Shown in pieces: positions 12,116-24,805 of a stretch of 64,000 nucleotides of DNA. Below the pieces are notes generated by a model. The model did no database searches. It had not been told where the DNA came from and saw only the letters and a program-made list of their open reading frames with translations. The stretch is from Laccaria trichodermophora. Taxonomy: Eukaryota > Basidiomycota > Agaricomycetes > Agaricales > Hydnangiaceae. The first letter of the stretch is position 1, and every line of letters starts with the position of its first letter. The stretch lies in assembly GCA_018417955.1 (NCBI GenBank), contig JACTVC010000031.1:186001-250000 (forward strand). Direction: 5' to 3'. A program made the position numbers and the translations under genes.

Positions 12116-12343
12116 TGTTGAGAGTATATAGCGCAGTGGTAAGTTCAAAGAATAATGATTATTGTAGAGGGCAATTTCGTCGCCCTTATATACTACAGAA
12201 TGTAAATACTAGAACATACTACAAGATACTAGGTGTGTGAGAAATCACCTTGGTGATATCCTCAGGCTTAGTAATTAAGTATTCTCGATCTATCTACGAC
12301 GTCTGTGAAATTGCTGACCATATACTAGGGTGTTATTCCAACA
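12116..12343 (-). repeat. Copia element 1, 5' LTR
   Basis: 228 bp, matching the other LTR at all but two positions by eye. It drives minus-strand transcription. Confidence 0.95.
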
Positions 12344-13111
12344 CCAACGTCCTTGCTTCATCTTTCCCTGCTCTGGTCCTTTCGGAGCTCTCGCAAAATC
12401 TACCTCAGATTTTTCATGGGAAAACATGCGACGCGCGATGAAACCTCTTACAGTTAAACTTCAAGAGGCCTTGCCGAGGTAAATTTGAAGAGTGCCTCTC
12501 ACAGTCCTCAAGCACTCTAACCACTAGCAGGTGCATTGGGCTGAATTAATTTCATAAAGTTCAAGTTCCCGTAACTAATGCGATCGTCAGTGTGAGCTCC
12601 TGCATGTTGGCACTATCTTCATGCATCTGCTCACATGATGTTGATCGAATGTATCATCCTTGATCAACCAGATGCCAGCCAACCGGTATGTATGCATCTA
12701 AGAGCGCTTATTCAGTTTCAAATGAAAGGAACGCCACAACTCGTTCTCCAGTTGTACACATATGTAAGTCTCGGAAAACAACGGCAATTGGACCTCGCGG
12801 TGTCATCAAGCCACCTTTATTGCCGATAATGGTGAAGATGCGAATCGGAGACAGCGTACCCTGTTTGCGATCTGGAACTTGCAAAAATTTCCACACTGAG
12901 TCGCGTCAAGTTCTTATTCCGACCCCAATCTTCTGAAGTTGAAGTCGGATCTCCACGAACTCGGACTAGACCTCTCATCGCCCGACTCCAACTTGGTCCT
13001 TGAATTCGCGTACCCCGCATATGACCCCATTTGGATGTGCACCGGAATAGGATGGTTGAGTTGGGTAGGTTTTGTTCGATTCGACCTCTCGAATCATGCC
13101 CTTATTCACAG
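12344..13111. other. Leader fragment remainder and duplicated flank before copy B
   Basis: 12,344-12,450 continues the family leader interrupted by copia element 1. From 12,536 it matches 2,100-2,490 upstream of copy A. No gene body is present. Confidence 0.6.
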
Positions 13112-15431
13112 TACATCAGCAAAACGTCCAATTACACTTTGGTAACTTAGACTTTGATGTTTGCAACTTTGAGCAACTATTTCAACTTTACCGTGAACTT
13201 TCACTTCAAGAATACAACTTTGACTTTGATTTCTACTCTTTGAGCTACTTTATGAACGTTTTGCACTTTGGAGTTTCAAACTTTGAAAAGAGACTAAAAA
13301 TTATAAAATTAGAATACTGAAGGCTATATCATGAGCATGATAATCCATATAACTATTTACGTAGAAGGCTTGAACAGAGTCTAAACAATCATTAAAATAA
13401 AAGTTGTGAGGAAGGTGCGTTGCACTGTCACAAACACCCATCAGATGCGCATGAAAGCGCAATGCCGTGATACCGGATTGAAAGGAAAGAGTGGACACTG
13501 CGTGCGACGAGCAGCCCACAGAAGCCTTCGATATCTTGGGGGCCCTTTCCTCCATGAGCCGACTGCCCAAATACGTTCTTAAAACATTCCTCGCGTGCCA
13601 GACTTGTCACTGGGAGTGAAGTAAATGGCAAGAGCGGAGGCGTAGACGTGCAGGAGGTTGGGGATTGGGCGCATCGTGTCGGCTGAATATGGAGGCATTA
13701 AGCATGCCCCTAGCTTGGAAGTTGACGCGTGCAGCGGCTAACGGACTGCTTGTGAGGGTAAACAATTAGTATTGTGCAGGATGGACGAAGCAATGTAGGT
13801 ACTCAAGCACTCACCATTCATGACCTTTTCCCATTCCTCATCGAGTCATGACCCAGCGTATCAGCTCGTTCCCCACACCCATGTCCTTCCGGCAGAATTT
13901 ACGTGTTAGATTTGAATGTTGAAATTTCATGTATGCGTTATCGTGGTCTTGTTTGTCCTTCACGTATCACTTCGGTTTGTGGTAGGTAGTCGTCACAGAT
14001 TCACTTGTGAATCCTCATCGTCGTGTGTGTCGAGCTGACTGCTTGTGAGGGTGGAGTGACTGAAAGTGAGAAGAGAGCGGAATATGATGGCAAGCAAGGT
14101 TATATCTAGTAGCCAAAGTAAGTCCTTGAAATGCGATTAGAGGAACGACTCGAGTAACGTACCTCAAAATGATATGGCAAGATGAACGCTGTTTTCATTT
14201 TTGTGCAAGTTGAATTGCCCGGCCCTCAGGAGGATGGCGCGATCACGAATTCACATGACCTTGGTTCAAGTTAAAAATTTTCGCGCTCTTTCTTCCTTCC
14301 CCACCTGTCCCCGCCATCCTCTTTGCTGGTACTGTTTGTATCGATTGGTCGCTGCTCACTCTCTTCTCCACCTGTCTTACCTCCACGTTCCTCCACCCAC
14401 TGTGCCTCTATCCACTCCTCCGCTTCTCCCTGAATTTCAAGTCTTGCTCTTAGATGGCAACCCCTTAGGTGATAGATCTAATAAGCATTCGTTTATCTGT
14501 TCCTTTAGACCCTCCTTGAAAACACGGCCTTCCTAGGACAGCTCAACATATCTCCCTTCAACAACAACTGGATCTTGGAGTGCAGTAGTATGCCTCTCCA
14601 GTGGAATGAAGCTGTCTTGCGCAAGTCTTTTTTTTCTATCTCACTCGCGGATGGGGTATTGATTCGACTTCTCTCTGATATAGTTTCTGTTGCAGATCCG
14701 GTCTTTCGTTGTGAGTGTGGGAGAATGGAGCATTGGTGTGCACCGTTCCAGACTCCTTGGTATTGCATACTGACGTGCAATTTCATTGCTCCCCCAGACC
14801 ACCAGACGAACTCCACAACTACCACTACCACAACCAAGACACGACGATCACGAAGATGACTGCACTGTGTTCATGATAACGATAGCGAACCACAACGACG
14901 ACGCGTTTCCACAACCACGTCCATGCAACCACGACCGCCACCATACCCATGTGCAATCTCATTGCTTCTCCAGACCGCCAAACAAGGATAGCGGTAGCGG
15001 GAAGGTTGAATAGCGGCGACTGGATGGATGGAGGCGAGAAGTCGCCGAATCAGCATATAGCTAGGGCTTCATCCACTTACGTCTACCATACATTATCTGT
15101 ATTAGATACTGAACATCAATACCATTACTATTACCTTCTTCCAATATATAACATGCTTGAGATTCAAAGTTACTAAATAAGTTGATCAAAGTGTGCAAGC
15201 AAAGATGCCAAAGTGCTACGGAAAGATGTATTTGAAAGATGTTTTTCAACTTTGTAAAGTAGTCCAAGAACTTTGAAAGATGTTTTTCAACTTTGGAAAG
15301 TAGTTCAACAACTTTGAAAGTTCATGTACCTTACTTTCCAAAGTTGTTGAACTCTCGCAACTTTCACAACTTTACAACTTTGCAAAGTTGCGAAAGTTGC
15401 CCAAAGTTCAATGGGACGTTTTGCTGATGTA
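13112..15431. mobile_element. TA-flanked inverted-repeat element upstream of copy B
   Basis: A left end CATCAGCAAAACGTCCAATT at 13114 faces its inverse at 15410-15429. The repeats align over about 29 bp with three differences, and both ends are flanked by TA. This suggests Tc1/mariner-type insertion. Subterminal zones at 13,140-13,290 and 15,235-15,410 are packed with copies of AACTTTG and its inverse. No transposase frame is seen inside. Copy A's matching upstream region lacks this segment, which supports insertion after the duplication. The interior may be composite. Confidence 0.6.
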
Positions 15432-15809
15432 GGTTTTCATATACACTCTTCATTGCCGTGGCTCATCTTTGTTCTGGCAGCAACGGTATGAACTGGCATG
15501 CTGTGGACTCTAGCATGCTGTGCAAATGCTGTGGACCTATTTCTGAGACTACAGCGTGAGATGTGACTCTCAAACATTGTGTCCTTTTCTGCCATGAGTC
15601 AACTTAGCGCATTGTTGGGTCAGGGTTTTGTGCCAGTGAATTCAGAAGAATGCAGGTGTGATGCCATCTGCGCTCCTGCCTTGCAGTCGAGTTTTTGTAT
15701 TTAAGTAGCGCCAAGCCATCGATAACTTCTTCCTTCATCTTGTCCCTGCTCTATATTCTGAGTAACGCCATACTTCCTTTGAACGCCTACTTTCTGACGT
15801 TTTTCGCAG

Positions 15810-17707
15810 GACTTGGAAACACAATACGGAACGCAATCTCGCAAAAGGAAAATCCTGAAGGCCATGTAAGGAGCGCCTCTCCTAAGTCACGTTGACGCTA
15901 ACTATGCCGTGTTCAGGATACTTTCCATTTCTCACTACAAGAAGGCTGTGCCCTTCATTTTTCACTTTCTTATGACCATTTTGGTCACTTTCGTGGCCCT
16001 CCATGCCATCGACTTGCCGGGTAGGGTCTACAATCTCAAACATCATCGGCCTCAGTTCGTGGACCTCAATGGCTCAACGACTGAAGGTGGTATCAAATCC
16101 TACAGACCCCTGCAGTCCGACATCACAACCGTGCTTAGCTTCGCAGCCAGTGCCACCCGTACGGCGGCTGCGGTTTGGACTGGCAAGCTCCTTTGGCGGT
16201 ATGCCTTTATGCTCATGGAGAAGGGTGAATCACCATAGCTGGTTTCTCCAAAGTCGTCGATGGTGGAATAATGATGCTACTGTGGCCCCGCGACGTAGCG
16301 AACCGAAAAAATGTCTTTCTCGCCTACCTCATTATCTTCACTTGCTTCGGAATGGATTATTTCTCATCTATCCTGACGGGATCTGTCACCTGGCAACTCT
16401 CCTACATTAAGGTGGAGGGATTGGTTCCCCTTATGAACATCACGCAACCAATCGCCAGAGCCGATATTTCCTATTATCGAGATACACCCTCTCCCGTTTC
16501 AGCCGCTATAGACAGCGGAACAACATTGGAATGGATCTCTTGGGGCAATTTCAATGGAAGTTCTTCTGATCTTCCCGTGCCATCCAATATCATCAGACGT
16601 GTTGTTATTCAATCAAACGCTGATACTGTTCAATATCTTCCCATTGGTTCCACATTGGACTCAATCCGTCTGCCGTATTTCAGGGTGGATAAGTTTGAAT
16701 ACATCACGGATCCTGACACTACCCTCACGAGTCAACAGAAATTCTTGCTCAATGATTCTAGTGTTTACAACCCCTACAAAAATATCAATGGATTTGCTGT
16801 GTTCCTTCCTGACACTTCCTGGGGTCCAGGTTCTGACCTCAACTTACCAGATCCTGTCAATGTATCTGAATCTCGGATTCTCAGCATTCGACTTTTTCCT
16901 TCCTCCAGCCCAAACTGCTCCTTAACTTTACCTGAATCTATCTTACCCTCTAGTGTCAATCTCTACCCCACTATAACCCCCATCTCAACAATGTTCTACT
17001 CGTGCTTCGCATTTGCAAATGTGACATGTACAGCTGGTGCCGCAATTTGTTGGGACTGCATGATCGTCTCCCCTGCTGTCGTTGAGGGAAATGTGTACAG
17101 CGCGAATCTCCAACCAGTTCCAGATCCCCTGACCATCGAGGCTCTGGCAATAACCCCGTTCGTCTCAGCAAACCCTCAGTTCACCGGCTCCACAGAGGTT
17201 CCGTATGCGACCAATGGTATGGAGGCCTCAGTGCAGAGTTACGCAATGGAGTTTGTCTCACAGGCTTATCAATCCGCCTGGTCATTCCTGGTTTTTTATC
17301 TTGGTGGTCTGGGCCCAGAGAACCAGACGAATGTGGTATTTGCCATCCCCGCTTCCCATCCGACCATTCTCCATTGGAGGGTCTACTTATGGGCTTGGTT
17401 GCATCTTGGGGTCTTGTTATGTGGCATTGCTTTCACCTATTGGCAGAGTCATTACCAGCATCCGTGGTTCTCAAACCCTACAATGATAGCGTTCCAACTC
17501 GATACGACGGGGGTTTTTAAGGAAGGCGAAGCGGCCAATCCGAAGAACCATTGGGATTCAACTGAAGAGTATCCAGCTGGAAGGCTGCAACTGCTCTGGG
17601 ATCATGATCATGAACACCCTGGACAGCCAATAGCCATGACATTATTGCAGGAAGACTCAGACAAGTTGGAAACCATTCAATTTCTGGGCGACATTTCAGA
17701 GAAGTAA
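15810..17707 (+). pseudogene. Membrane-protein family copy B, one frameshift
   Basis: Copy B keeps the full layout of the family. An upstream exon at 15810-15865 is followed by a 51-bp intron (15866-15916, GTAAGG to TTCAG). Splicing would create an ATG across the junction (AT|G ATA CTT), and the frame is also open upstream. The body resembles copy D: first membrane segment, second membrane segment (VFLAYLIIFTCFGMDYF), outer domain with CWDC and several N-glycosylation sites, and a final membrane segment (VYLWAWLHLGVLLCGIAF), ending GDISEK at 17707. One adenine is missing at about 16228-16230: GGTGAATCACC stands where copy A has GGTGAAATCACC. This shifts the frame onto TAG within a few codons. 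No other lesion is visible, so it died recently, or the base is a sequencing error. Confidence 0.85.
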
Positions 17708-18910
17708 GTTTATGAGGTTGTGCCAATCAATGTGATGGATCGTTCCCTCGATTGTAATCCTTATGATTTCATTTTGATCTTCAATTTCTACCTCTTTTTA
17801 TGCGCTTGCTCAGTAAATTTACACCACATATCATGTCTTCAAGTAAGCTTTATGTTCAGTCCCAAGAGAAGATGATTAATCGCTGATTGAAAACATGAAT
17901 AGGTAAATTATGACTGCTATGCTTTGCCAACTTCCTCGTGTTGTCCGAGTCGCAAGCCATCTAAGTACTTGGTTTTTGGCAGGTGACCTTTTTTTTTTTT
18001 GCTCCTGAACACTCTTTGCAATCATACAACCCCACAAGAATATTCAATTTTCACAGTATCTGCGCTGAATCCAAACATCTATCAAGCAGCCTTACAGATT
18101 CAGAAGGGTGCTTGGGAGCGAACCAGGTGATCGCAGATCATGATGTTTTGATGTTGATTGAATTGGCTCAGCCACACCAGTCATTTGGTAGTCATGTACT
18201 TAGTTCTCTCCTCCTAGTCCTTTCATAGTCAAATGAAAGTCAGAATACAGTTATGCTACCATCATACAATAGTCTCATTCCGGTCATGCTCAGGTCATTT
18301 GATTGATGTATGATGTTAGTCATGTATTTCTCATCTCAGCACCATGTCGGAGTCATGTAAATGTAAAATCATTGATTCCCCAAACATACTGACTATACAG
18401 TATATAGACCCTACTAGCTCAACCAACCACTTGAAGTCCAAACTCTCATCTCCTAATCATAAACCTCAATTGTTGAGAGGAGGCCATGTGTTGAAGAAGG
18501 GAAGAGAACATGGAGTCAGGGGAGGCTGAGGAGATCATTCATCAAGGTAGGGGGGAGGCTGAGAGCCCCATTCATTAAGGGAGGGGACAGTACAGTGAGA
18601 GAGGAGACAGTCATAGAGGGAGGAGACAGTTTCTTGAAGGGTTACAATCCAGCAAGGGAGGAGACAGTTCATCCAGGGGATACCATTCAGAAGACAGTTT
18701 GTTGATGGCAAGTCCATTCTAAGTCCATTCATTAAGAGAGTAAGCCATTTGTTGAGGGAGGGAGGAGGCCCTTGGTGGTAGGAATTAGGACTTGCGCACC
18801 TAAGGGCCAAACAAACAACACCGCCACAGGCTGTCCCAATCAACAGTCACGTCGCGTGTGTGTAAAAATAGTCTACAACTTGGTACATACACACCGCATA
18901 CATACACATC
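17708..18910. other. Intergenic between copy B and the MULE remnant
   Basis: To about 18,070 the sequence matches the downstream flank of copy A. From 18,476 to 18,780 it is purine-rich, with irregular repeats of GGGAGGAGACAGT and CATTCATTAAGG. Comparable repeats lie beyond the MULE remnant at 22,385-22,475, so they may be subterminal repeats of that transposon. No gene is seen. Confidence 0.45.
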
Positions 18911-21817
18911 ATGTCAAATAAAAGACTACCTTTTGGCATAGACTCTCTCCTCCCCTCATTGAAAGATGTTCCTCAAGTCATTTACAAACACACACTACCA
19001 GAACCCGAAGCACCAGCTCACCTGCAGTTGTCTGAAAGTGCATGTATCACGATCAACATGCACATTCATACAGTTGGTTTGGACAGCCGGAAGTTTGACT
19101 ATACTGTAAAATCACAAAGTGATGTTCCTTATATTGATAAACGGAGGCATCATGAAATTGAAATCACAGTATCAGATCAAGCCCTGGAATTATTCTCAGA
19201 TCTTGAGCTATACATCTCTGGCAGGGACGAGCGTGATGTCCAAACAAAGCTGGCAATTCAGAAAACAAAGAGCAGCTTTGTAATGGGAAAAGGGCCTGGA
19301 AAAGAGAAAGAGAGATGGAAACGCTGGACACGCACCTATCAATGTCAATGTGGAATTGACCACACAGCAGGTCGTCAAACAGCAGAGAAAAGGCAGATCC
19401 CTTGGAAGAACATGGGTTGTTTGACTTGGATCAAACTTGTAACCACACATGATGAAAGCAATGGTATTTATTCATAATTTCATTATATATTGTTGACCAG
19501 AGTCTTTCTGACAAAATTTAGAGGGTCGTTTGGTTGCCATTGATGAAATATCTGGCATATTTGATCATACCGAGAGTTGTGCTGCACAGATCGAGATGGA
19601 GAGAAATCCACGTGTACCTCTCCACCAGGAACTGCGCATTTATGCCTTATCGTTGCTCAGAAAAAACACTCCTCTCAGCTTGTTGCGCTCGGAGTGCTCT
19701 CTGTGGGCAGATGAAAAATGGGGGAACAAGCCAGGAGATATTCATGCATGGTTCGGCCTGACTGTTCATGACACCTCATCACTCTATTGCACAATTTGTC
19801 GTGAGCGCGGAATTCCACAGCGATCAGCTGCCAAGGATAATCTGGAAAAGTGGTCTCATGCTGAACGGCCTTTTCCACCCTCATCACTCCTGACGGAATC
19901 TTGTTTACATTATCAGCCACACCAAGCGCCAAAAACAGACCGCTTTGAAATTATTATTTCAACTCCACAGATGTGCGATGCTGCATGGAAATATGGACAC
20001 AAGCAACAAGTGCTTATGGACCTCACATTTGGCTTTTGCTCTGCCTGTGCGCTTCTGGCAATTTTACTGGCTCTTGATGAAAAAGGAAGTGGGGTCCCTA
20101 TTGCTTTTATTATTTTTACAGCTCGGGACAGTGCTAAGGTGACACATGCTGACTATAATACTGCTGTTCTGGAGCGCTTACTTGGACTTTTCAAAAAAGG
20201 GATAGGCAAGAACGACAAGGGTGAAGATTTTTTTATTAGCATTGGCAACACTGATAATGACATTCGCGAATGTGTGGCTCTCTCTCAGAATTGGCCTGGG
20301 ATTTTTTTGCTGCTTTGCATTTTTCACATCTGGCAGGCTTGGCGAAATGGTCTCAATCGCTTCCTCCGATCCGTACCAAAAGGAGATGGAAGAAAAATAG
20401 TTCAACAGCGGCTTGGAAAGTTTTTGATGCGCTTGTGACGAGATATAAATAATCATCAAGATGCGCTCACGGAATATCAGACAGAACTAGGCTACTGGAA
20501 TACCCTGGGGCGAAAACGAGATGCTCTTTCAAAATCTCAAGCGAAGGCTGCTCTATCTTTTCTGAAATACCTGGAAAGCTACTTACTTGTTGAGGCTTAT
20601 TGGCTGTCATGGTCTCCTGCTGGGGCTGTTGAAGCTGCTCGGATACTCTCTGTGCCAGTTACAAAAATTGCGCGGACAAACAATGCGCTGGAATCATTCA
20701 ATGGGTGCATCAAGGGGAAATATTACAAGCCATATCAACATTCAGGGTGGCTTCCCAGGATCGACGTTTGGATCTTGTTACTGGTGACAGCTGTGATACC
20801 AGACTTTTTCAAGGCACGCAAGGACAAAGAAGGTCAACAAAATTATTACACGGCTCTGCGTACCTGCAAGCTTTCTGCAAGCTCCAATTCCAGTCCCCCG
20901 AATTCTCACAATGATACCCAAACCCATAGCTCATACTCAGGTTTTGATGACACACCAAGTTTCTCACAGAGTGTCGATTACGACTCTTTGCTTCATGAAA
21001 TGGAAAATGGTGAGGATGACATATCTGACACAGAAGATGGAGAATTGAACACAATGGCAAATGATGCGATGTTGAGCAACATTTTTGAACCTTCTCTGGC
21101 TATGGACCACATTGGGACAACTGATCATGAAGAAGTGGAAGTCAGTGATGGGGTTGGCGTGATCAAGTCGTTGATCACAGAAGAGAATTCTTACAATGTG
21201 CGTACCAACAGTTTCAGCGTGAAATATAACTCTTACCACATAATTCATAGCTTTCTATCCTAAATAAAGAGCTCCACAATAATCACCATACCCTATCCAA
21301 CCTGCCGAACACTTCCATTCATCATGCGCATTTAGAACATGATGACGACTCGACTTTTGTAGATTTCGAGGATCATGTGAGGGATGAAATCGACATCGTT
21401 GGTGACCTTTCCAGCAACTCCATTTGTGTTGAACACAATCACCATCGCCCCCTTCTCATGCTTCCTATCACTTGCACTCCACAGAAAAATCAATCTGTGT
21501 ACAACCCTGAAAATGTAAATGTCATTGCAACGTCAATGATTTGCTTGCAGTGCCTCGAGGACGAAACTCTTCAAGAAATTCAAGCAATTCTTCGCACTGC
21601 ACCTGAGCTTAGGGATCAACTGGATGGATACATTTCGAGGAATCTGCATTCACGGCTCAATAATAATGAAGCTCAACACTCATGGATGCCCTCTCCATCA
21701 ACAGCACCACTTGACGACTCCGTACACTCAAACCTTGAGGACTACAATGAGTCAAAGATCATTCCTTTCACTCATGTAAAAAAGGAGGCCAGGAAGCCAA
21801 GCTATGCATACCGTTGA
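18911..21817 (+). pseudogene. MULE-like DDE transposase, decayed
   Basis: Exon 1 runs from the ATG at 18911 (MSNKRLPFG) to 19463. A 58-bp intron 19464-19521 (GTATTT to TTTAG) joins it to exon 2. Exon 2 carries the transposase core: a strand with LMDLTFGF, then LDEKGSGVPIAFIIF, then the second acidic region GNTDNDIREC, followed by CIFHIWQAWRNGLNRFLR and later RTNNALESFNG. These are hallmarks of Mutator-like transposases common in agarics, which cut and paste DNA in the nucleus. A TGA at 20436-20438 interrupts the frame, which then stays open in the same phase to 21,263 with an acidic Ser-rich tail. A further open piece at 21,377-21,817 may be a last exon. The element is probably inactive and its ends were not found. 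Confidence 0.75.
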
Positions 21818-22086
21818 TAGAATCTTTTTTCTTTTTCTTTCAGAACTTACTTGTTGTATTGATGAAGGATGTATAGAAGAAATGAAAAATCCTTCCAGGG
21901 AAAAAAGCCATGTTTCATTAGGTAAAAACAATTGTTAAATTTGCGACGTGTTGAAGACGATGCGAGAGCGTCGAGACAAAGTTTGAAATACTTGTGTGGC
22001 TATGCTTGGTCTCACTGCGAACTTTGAAGTGGGAATCTCGCTTCAACCCGCTGAAGGCAGGAAGGGGGGTTTGGGGTCTCCCCAAG

Positions 22087-22205
22087 GCCAGCGCAGCGGA
22101 AGAGCTAGCACAGCAAAAGGGCCAGCACAGTGGAAGGGCCAGCGCAGCAGAAATGCCAGAGCAGTGGAAGAGCCAGTGCAGCGTAAAGGCCAGCGCAGCG
22201 TGAAA
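22087..22205. repeat. 17-bp minisatellite, seven copies
   Basis: Seven consecutive units of the type GCCAGCGCAGCGGAAGA, each exactly 17 bp, with differences mostly at CpG positions. The array sits downstream of the MULE remnant and codes for nothing recognisable. Confidence 0.8.
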
Positions 22206-23849
22206 GTGCTGCAGGCTGAGGTGAGGGGTCTGGGGTCTCCCCAGCTGTCGCAGCCGGCACCGCAATGAAAAACCTTTTTATTCGATACTACATAGACGGT
22301 AAGTATTTACTACATGAACGTGAACATAGTGGCATGGGAATTTTTCAAACTCCGACCTTAGGTGCGTGGGTTCAAAGTCCTTGGTGGTAATACCTAACAA
22401 ATGGGAGGAGACCATCCATTGGAAGAGGAGGTAGTCCATTGAGGGAGGGAAGAGGTCATTTGCAGGAGGGAGGAGGCCGTCTGTCGACTTATAAATTGGA
22501 CCTCTTATTGATGTGGTGGGAATGAAAGAACTTAGGAAGAACAGCAATTTTCGCCAATGTGATCACCTGATGTTGTTGGAGTTTCAATGGACTCCAACAA
22601 ATTGTGACTTGCATTTGTTGAAAAGAGGACAAAAACAATACAGAGGATACTAGTGAATTGGTTGACGAGGACAAGACTGTATACAACACAGCATGTAATT
22701 GACTATCCCTTGACTTCAGTCAGGCTGTGATTGATCCTTGTTTCAAGTTCCCATTATCATTAACCTTCAGGTTCATCAGGAAATCAGTTGAGACCTATGT
22801 AGGTCTATGGAGCCTATGTAGGGACCATAGCTTCATAGGTTCCCCTCGATATATAGATTATATAGGTTAGTGAGTACCCTATGTAGGCTGGTGGTAGGTT
22901 GCCATGGGTACTGTATCTCAACCCTCTTCTACTGAAAATGTAGCTTCACCTCTTGCTAAGGTGCTCACTCTACCATCATTTTCCACAAGGAAGCCTTTCA
23001 ATTTCAGAGTTGATCAGTCTTGAAACTTTGATATCATGAGGGAAACTTAGTGAATGAATATTACATCTTTAGGGAATTGAACTCACAGTCTTATGGAGAG
23101 GCCTATACAAGTTGTTGCGCATGCAGTATTACCATTAGTCTATTCAAGCCTTTGTAATATGTAGCTCTTTGCACTATACATACCACTACTTCAGGGGAAA
23201 CTTTTTATGAAACTGTTCACCCAATGTTCACCTCCACTGAAAACAGTGAGAAGATGTCTAATAAATTGTGGCCCAGGGTAGCTTGTATCATATATACTGG
23301 TATTATAACCATAATTTCCCTCATACCACATTGACTATGATATCATGTCTCCATCATTCCAAATTTTTGATGAGGTGAACTTTATTTTGATAGTCTACTG
23401 TAGGCTCAGAGTATCTTTTGTACCTACCATAGTCTACAGAGGTAATGATTAACCTATGTTGACCTACTGAGCCTATGGAGACTATGTGAATATAGCCAAA
23501 CTACAGCCCAGAACCATTTTCCTGATGCTTTACAATAGTGGAATTGCTACGACCCATCTAAGCATGCTCTGGTCAATCATGCTCAGAGGTTCAAGATCAA
23601 GAGGGGTATCTATATCATATAGTCATATGTGGATGAGGGACATGTAAAGACTGTATATAGTTGGTGAAACGAAAGATCTAGTAAGAAATGAGGGTGGATA
23701 CTGGCAGGTGAGTGACTAGTAGGATGTCCGAATACTGCAACAAGTGTTCAAACATTCAAGGGGTAGTAGGATGATGAAGGACTCCAATAATTAATTAATT
23801 ATGGCTCATAGCGATGAATGAAACAGCATGACAGTACTAGAAGGGCACC
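22206..23849. other. CpG-poor decayed sequence
   Basis: No gene recognised. It holds purine-rich repeats at 22,385-22,475 and two zones with related CCTATG/CTATGTAGG strings (22,795-22,900 and 23,385-23,490) that may be old repeat remnants. CG dinucleotides are rare. Confidence 0.4.
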
Positions 23850-24316
23850 TTAAGCCTCTTCAGCTGGCATGCACCTCTTCAAGCTCGACCTCGCCTTGAT
23901 GTCTTCGGGAGTGGGTGCATGAGCCACTATGAGAGCAGCTGGCACAGCGCTACGACGGCGGGCACCAGGATTGACGACAGCTGTGTTAGGACAGAAACCA
24001 GCATTGTTGTCTTGGGTGCGTTGGCTGGTAGTCTGTGAAACAGTGTCAACTCAGCCAAGAAGAGATGAGGGTAAGACTGAGAACTTACAGTAGAGTATTT
24101 GCAATAAAAGTCATTAGGGTCTTCTCCAGGGAAAGCGGGGTAGCTGCAAAACAACATTGTTCCGTCAATGCTCATTGTGCTCAATGGGAAGCTGAACAGG
24201 TCCTGTGAGGGGCAGTCATAACCAAAAGGTGTGTTAGATGGGGTGCCACCTTGGGGTTTGGCCTGGATGGTCGTGAAAGCGAGGAGGGCGCTGAGGGTGA
24301 AGTAAAGACCATGCAT
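23850..24316 (-). CDS. Small secreted cysteine-containing protein
   Basis: Exon 1 (24316-24089) starts at the ATG for MHGLYFTLSALLAF. A 56-bp intron (24088-24033, GTAAGT to TTTCACAG) leads to exon 2 (24032-23850), ending in TAA. The product is 136 aa. Residues 1 to about 19 form a signal peptide (hydrophobic, ending TIQA before KPQGG). The mature part has five cysteines (YDC, LFC, FYC, GFC, KRC) and an NDFYC...DNNAGFCP pattern that recalls small secreted proteins of agarics. No membrane anchor is seen. Both frames are open and the splice sites are canonical. Exon 2 keeps CpG sites, so the gene looks alive among dead transposons. Function is unknown; an effector or cell-wall role is only a possibility. 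Confidence 0.7.
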
Positions 24317-24805
24317 AGTTATGAGTATGGCTGAGAGGGTGGGAGACCTAGTAACCACCACATCAAATTTTCTATTGAGTCACATTTTAAGTAAGTATCT
24401 TCACTTATTGACCCTGCATGGCTGATCTGACTCATGGCTCAGCTGCAGGGTCAGTTTATAAAGACTTGAATTGTCGATCAGAAATTGGTAGTTCGATTGA
24501 ACATTAGGGTGTTTCACAGTACATCAGGAAAAAAAGATTTAGCTGAGAGATGGCCAGTTAGATCAATAGCTGACTGTACCTGTTATTGTCATCAATAGCT
24601 TGGTGAAGTTCATCATCGTGCTGATGGTTCCCTGTAGGCCTTCGGTCTGTGACAGTGTGCAATAAGCCTGACAGAGTTACTGCTGCATTCATCATTGGCT
24701 CTGTAGCTGCTTTTATGTGCTACAGAGGTTATCAGTGCTACCAGGCTCTTATAGACAGTGTACTTATTTACTTGGTTTTTGTAGTCAATTAATGAAGCTC
24801 CTGAA
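24317..24805. other. Intergenic with a MITE-related site
   Basis: No gene. At 24,505-24,535 the string GGGTGTTTCACAGTACATCAG is continuous, whereas at 38,838-39,135 (opposite strand) the same two halves surround a 263-bp inverted-repeat element. It is therefore an empty site, or a shared element end. Confidence 0.45.

Larger units (their letters stand above)
7565..12348 (-). mobile_element. Ty1/copia LTR retrotransposon, element 1
   Basis: This is a complete element in minus orientation. Its LTRs at 7570-7797 and 12116-12343 are each 228 bp, begin TGTTG and end CAACA. The 5-bp target duplication CCAAC is perfect (7565-7569 and 12344-12348). The domain order is Gag, protease, integrase, reverse transcriptase, RNase H, which defines copia. 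The element landed in the leader fragment of a fifth copy of the membrane-protein family. The two LTRs differ at two positions by eye, both CpG changes (CTCGGG/CTCAGG and GTCCGT/GTCTGT), so the insertion is fairly young. Confidence 0.95.
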
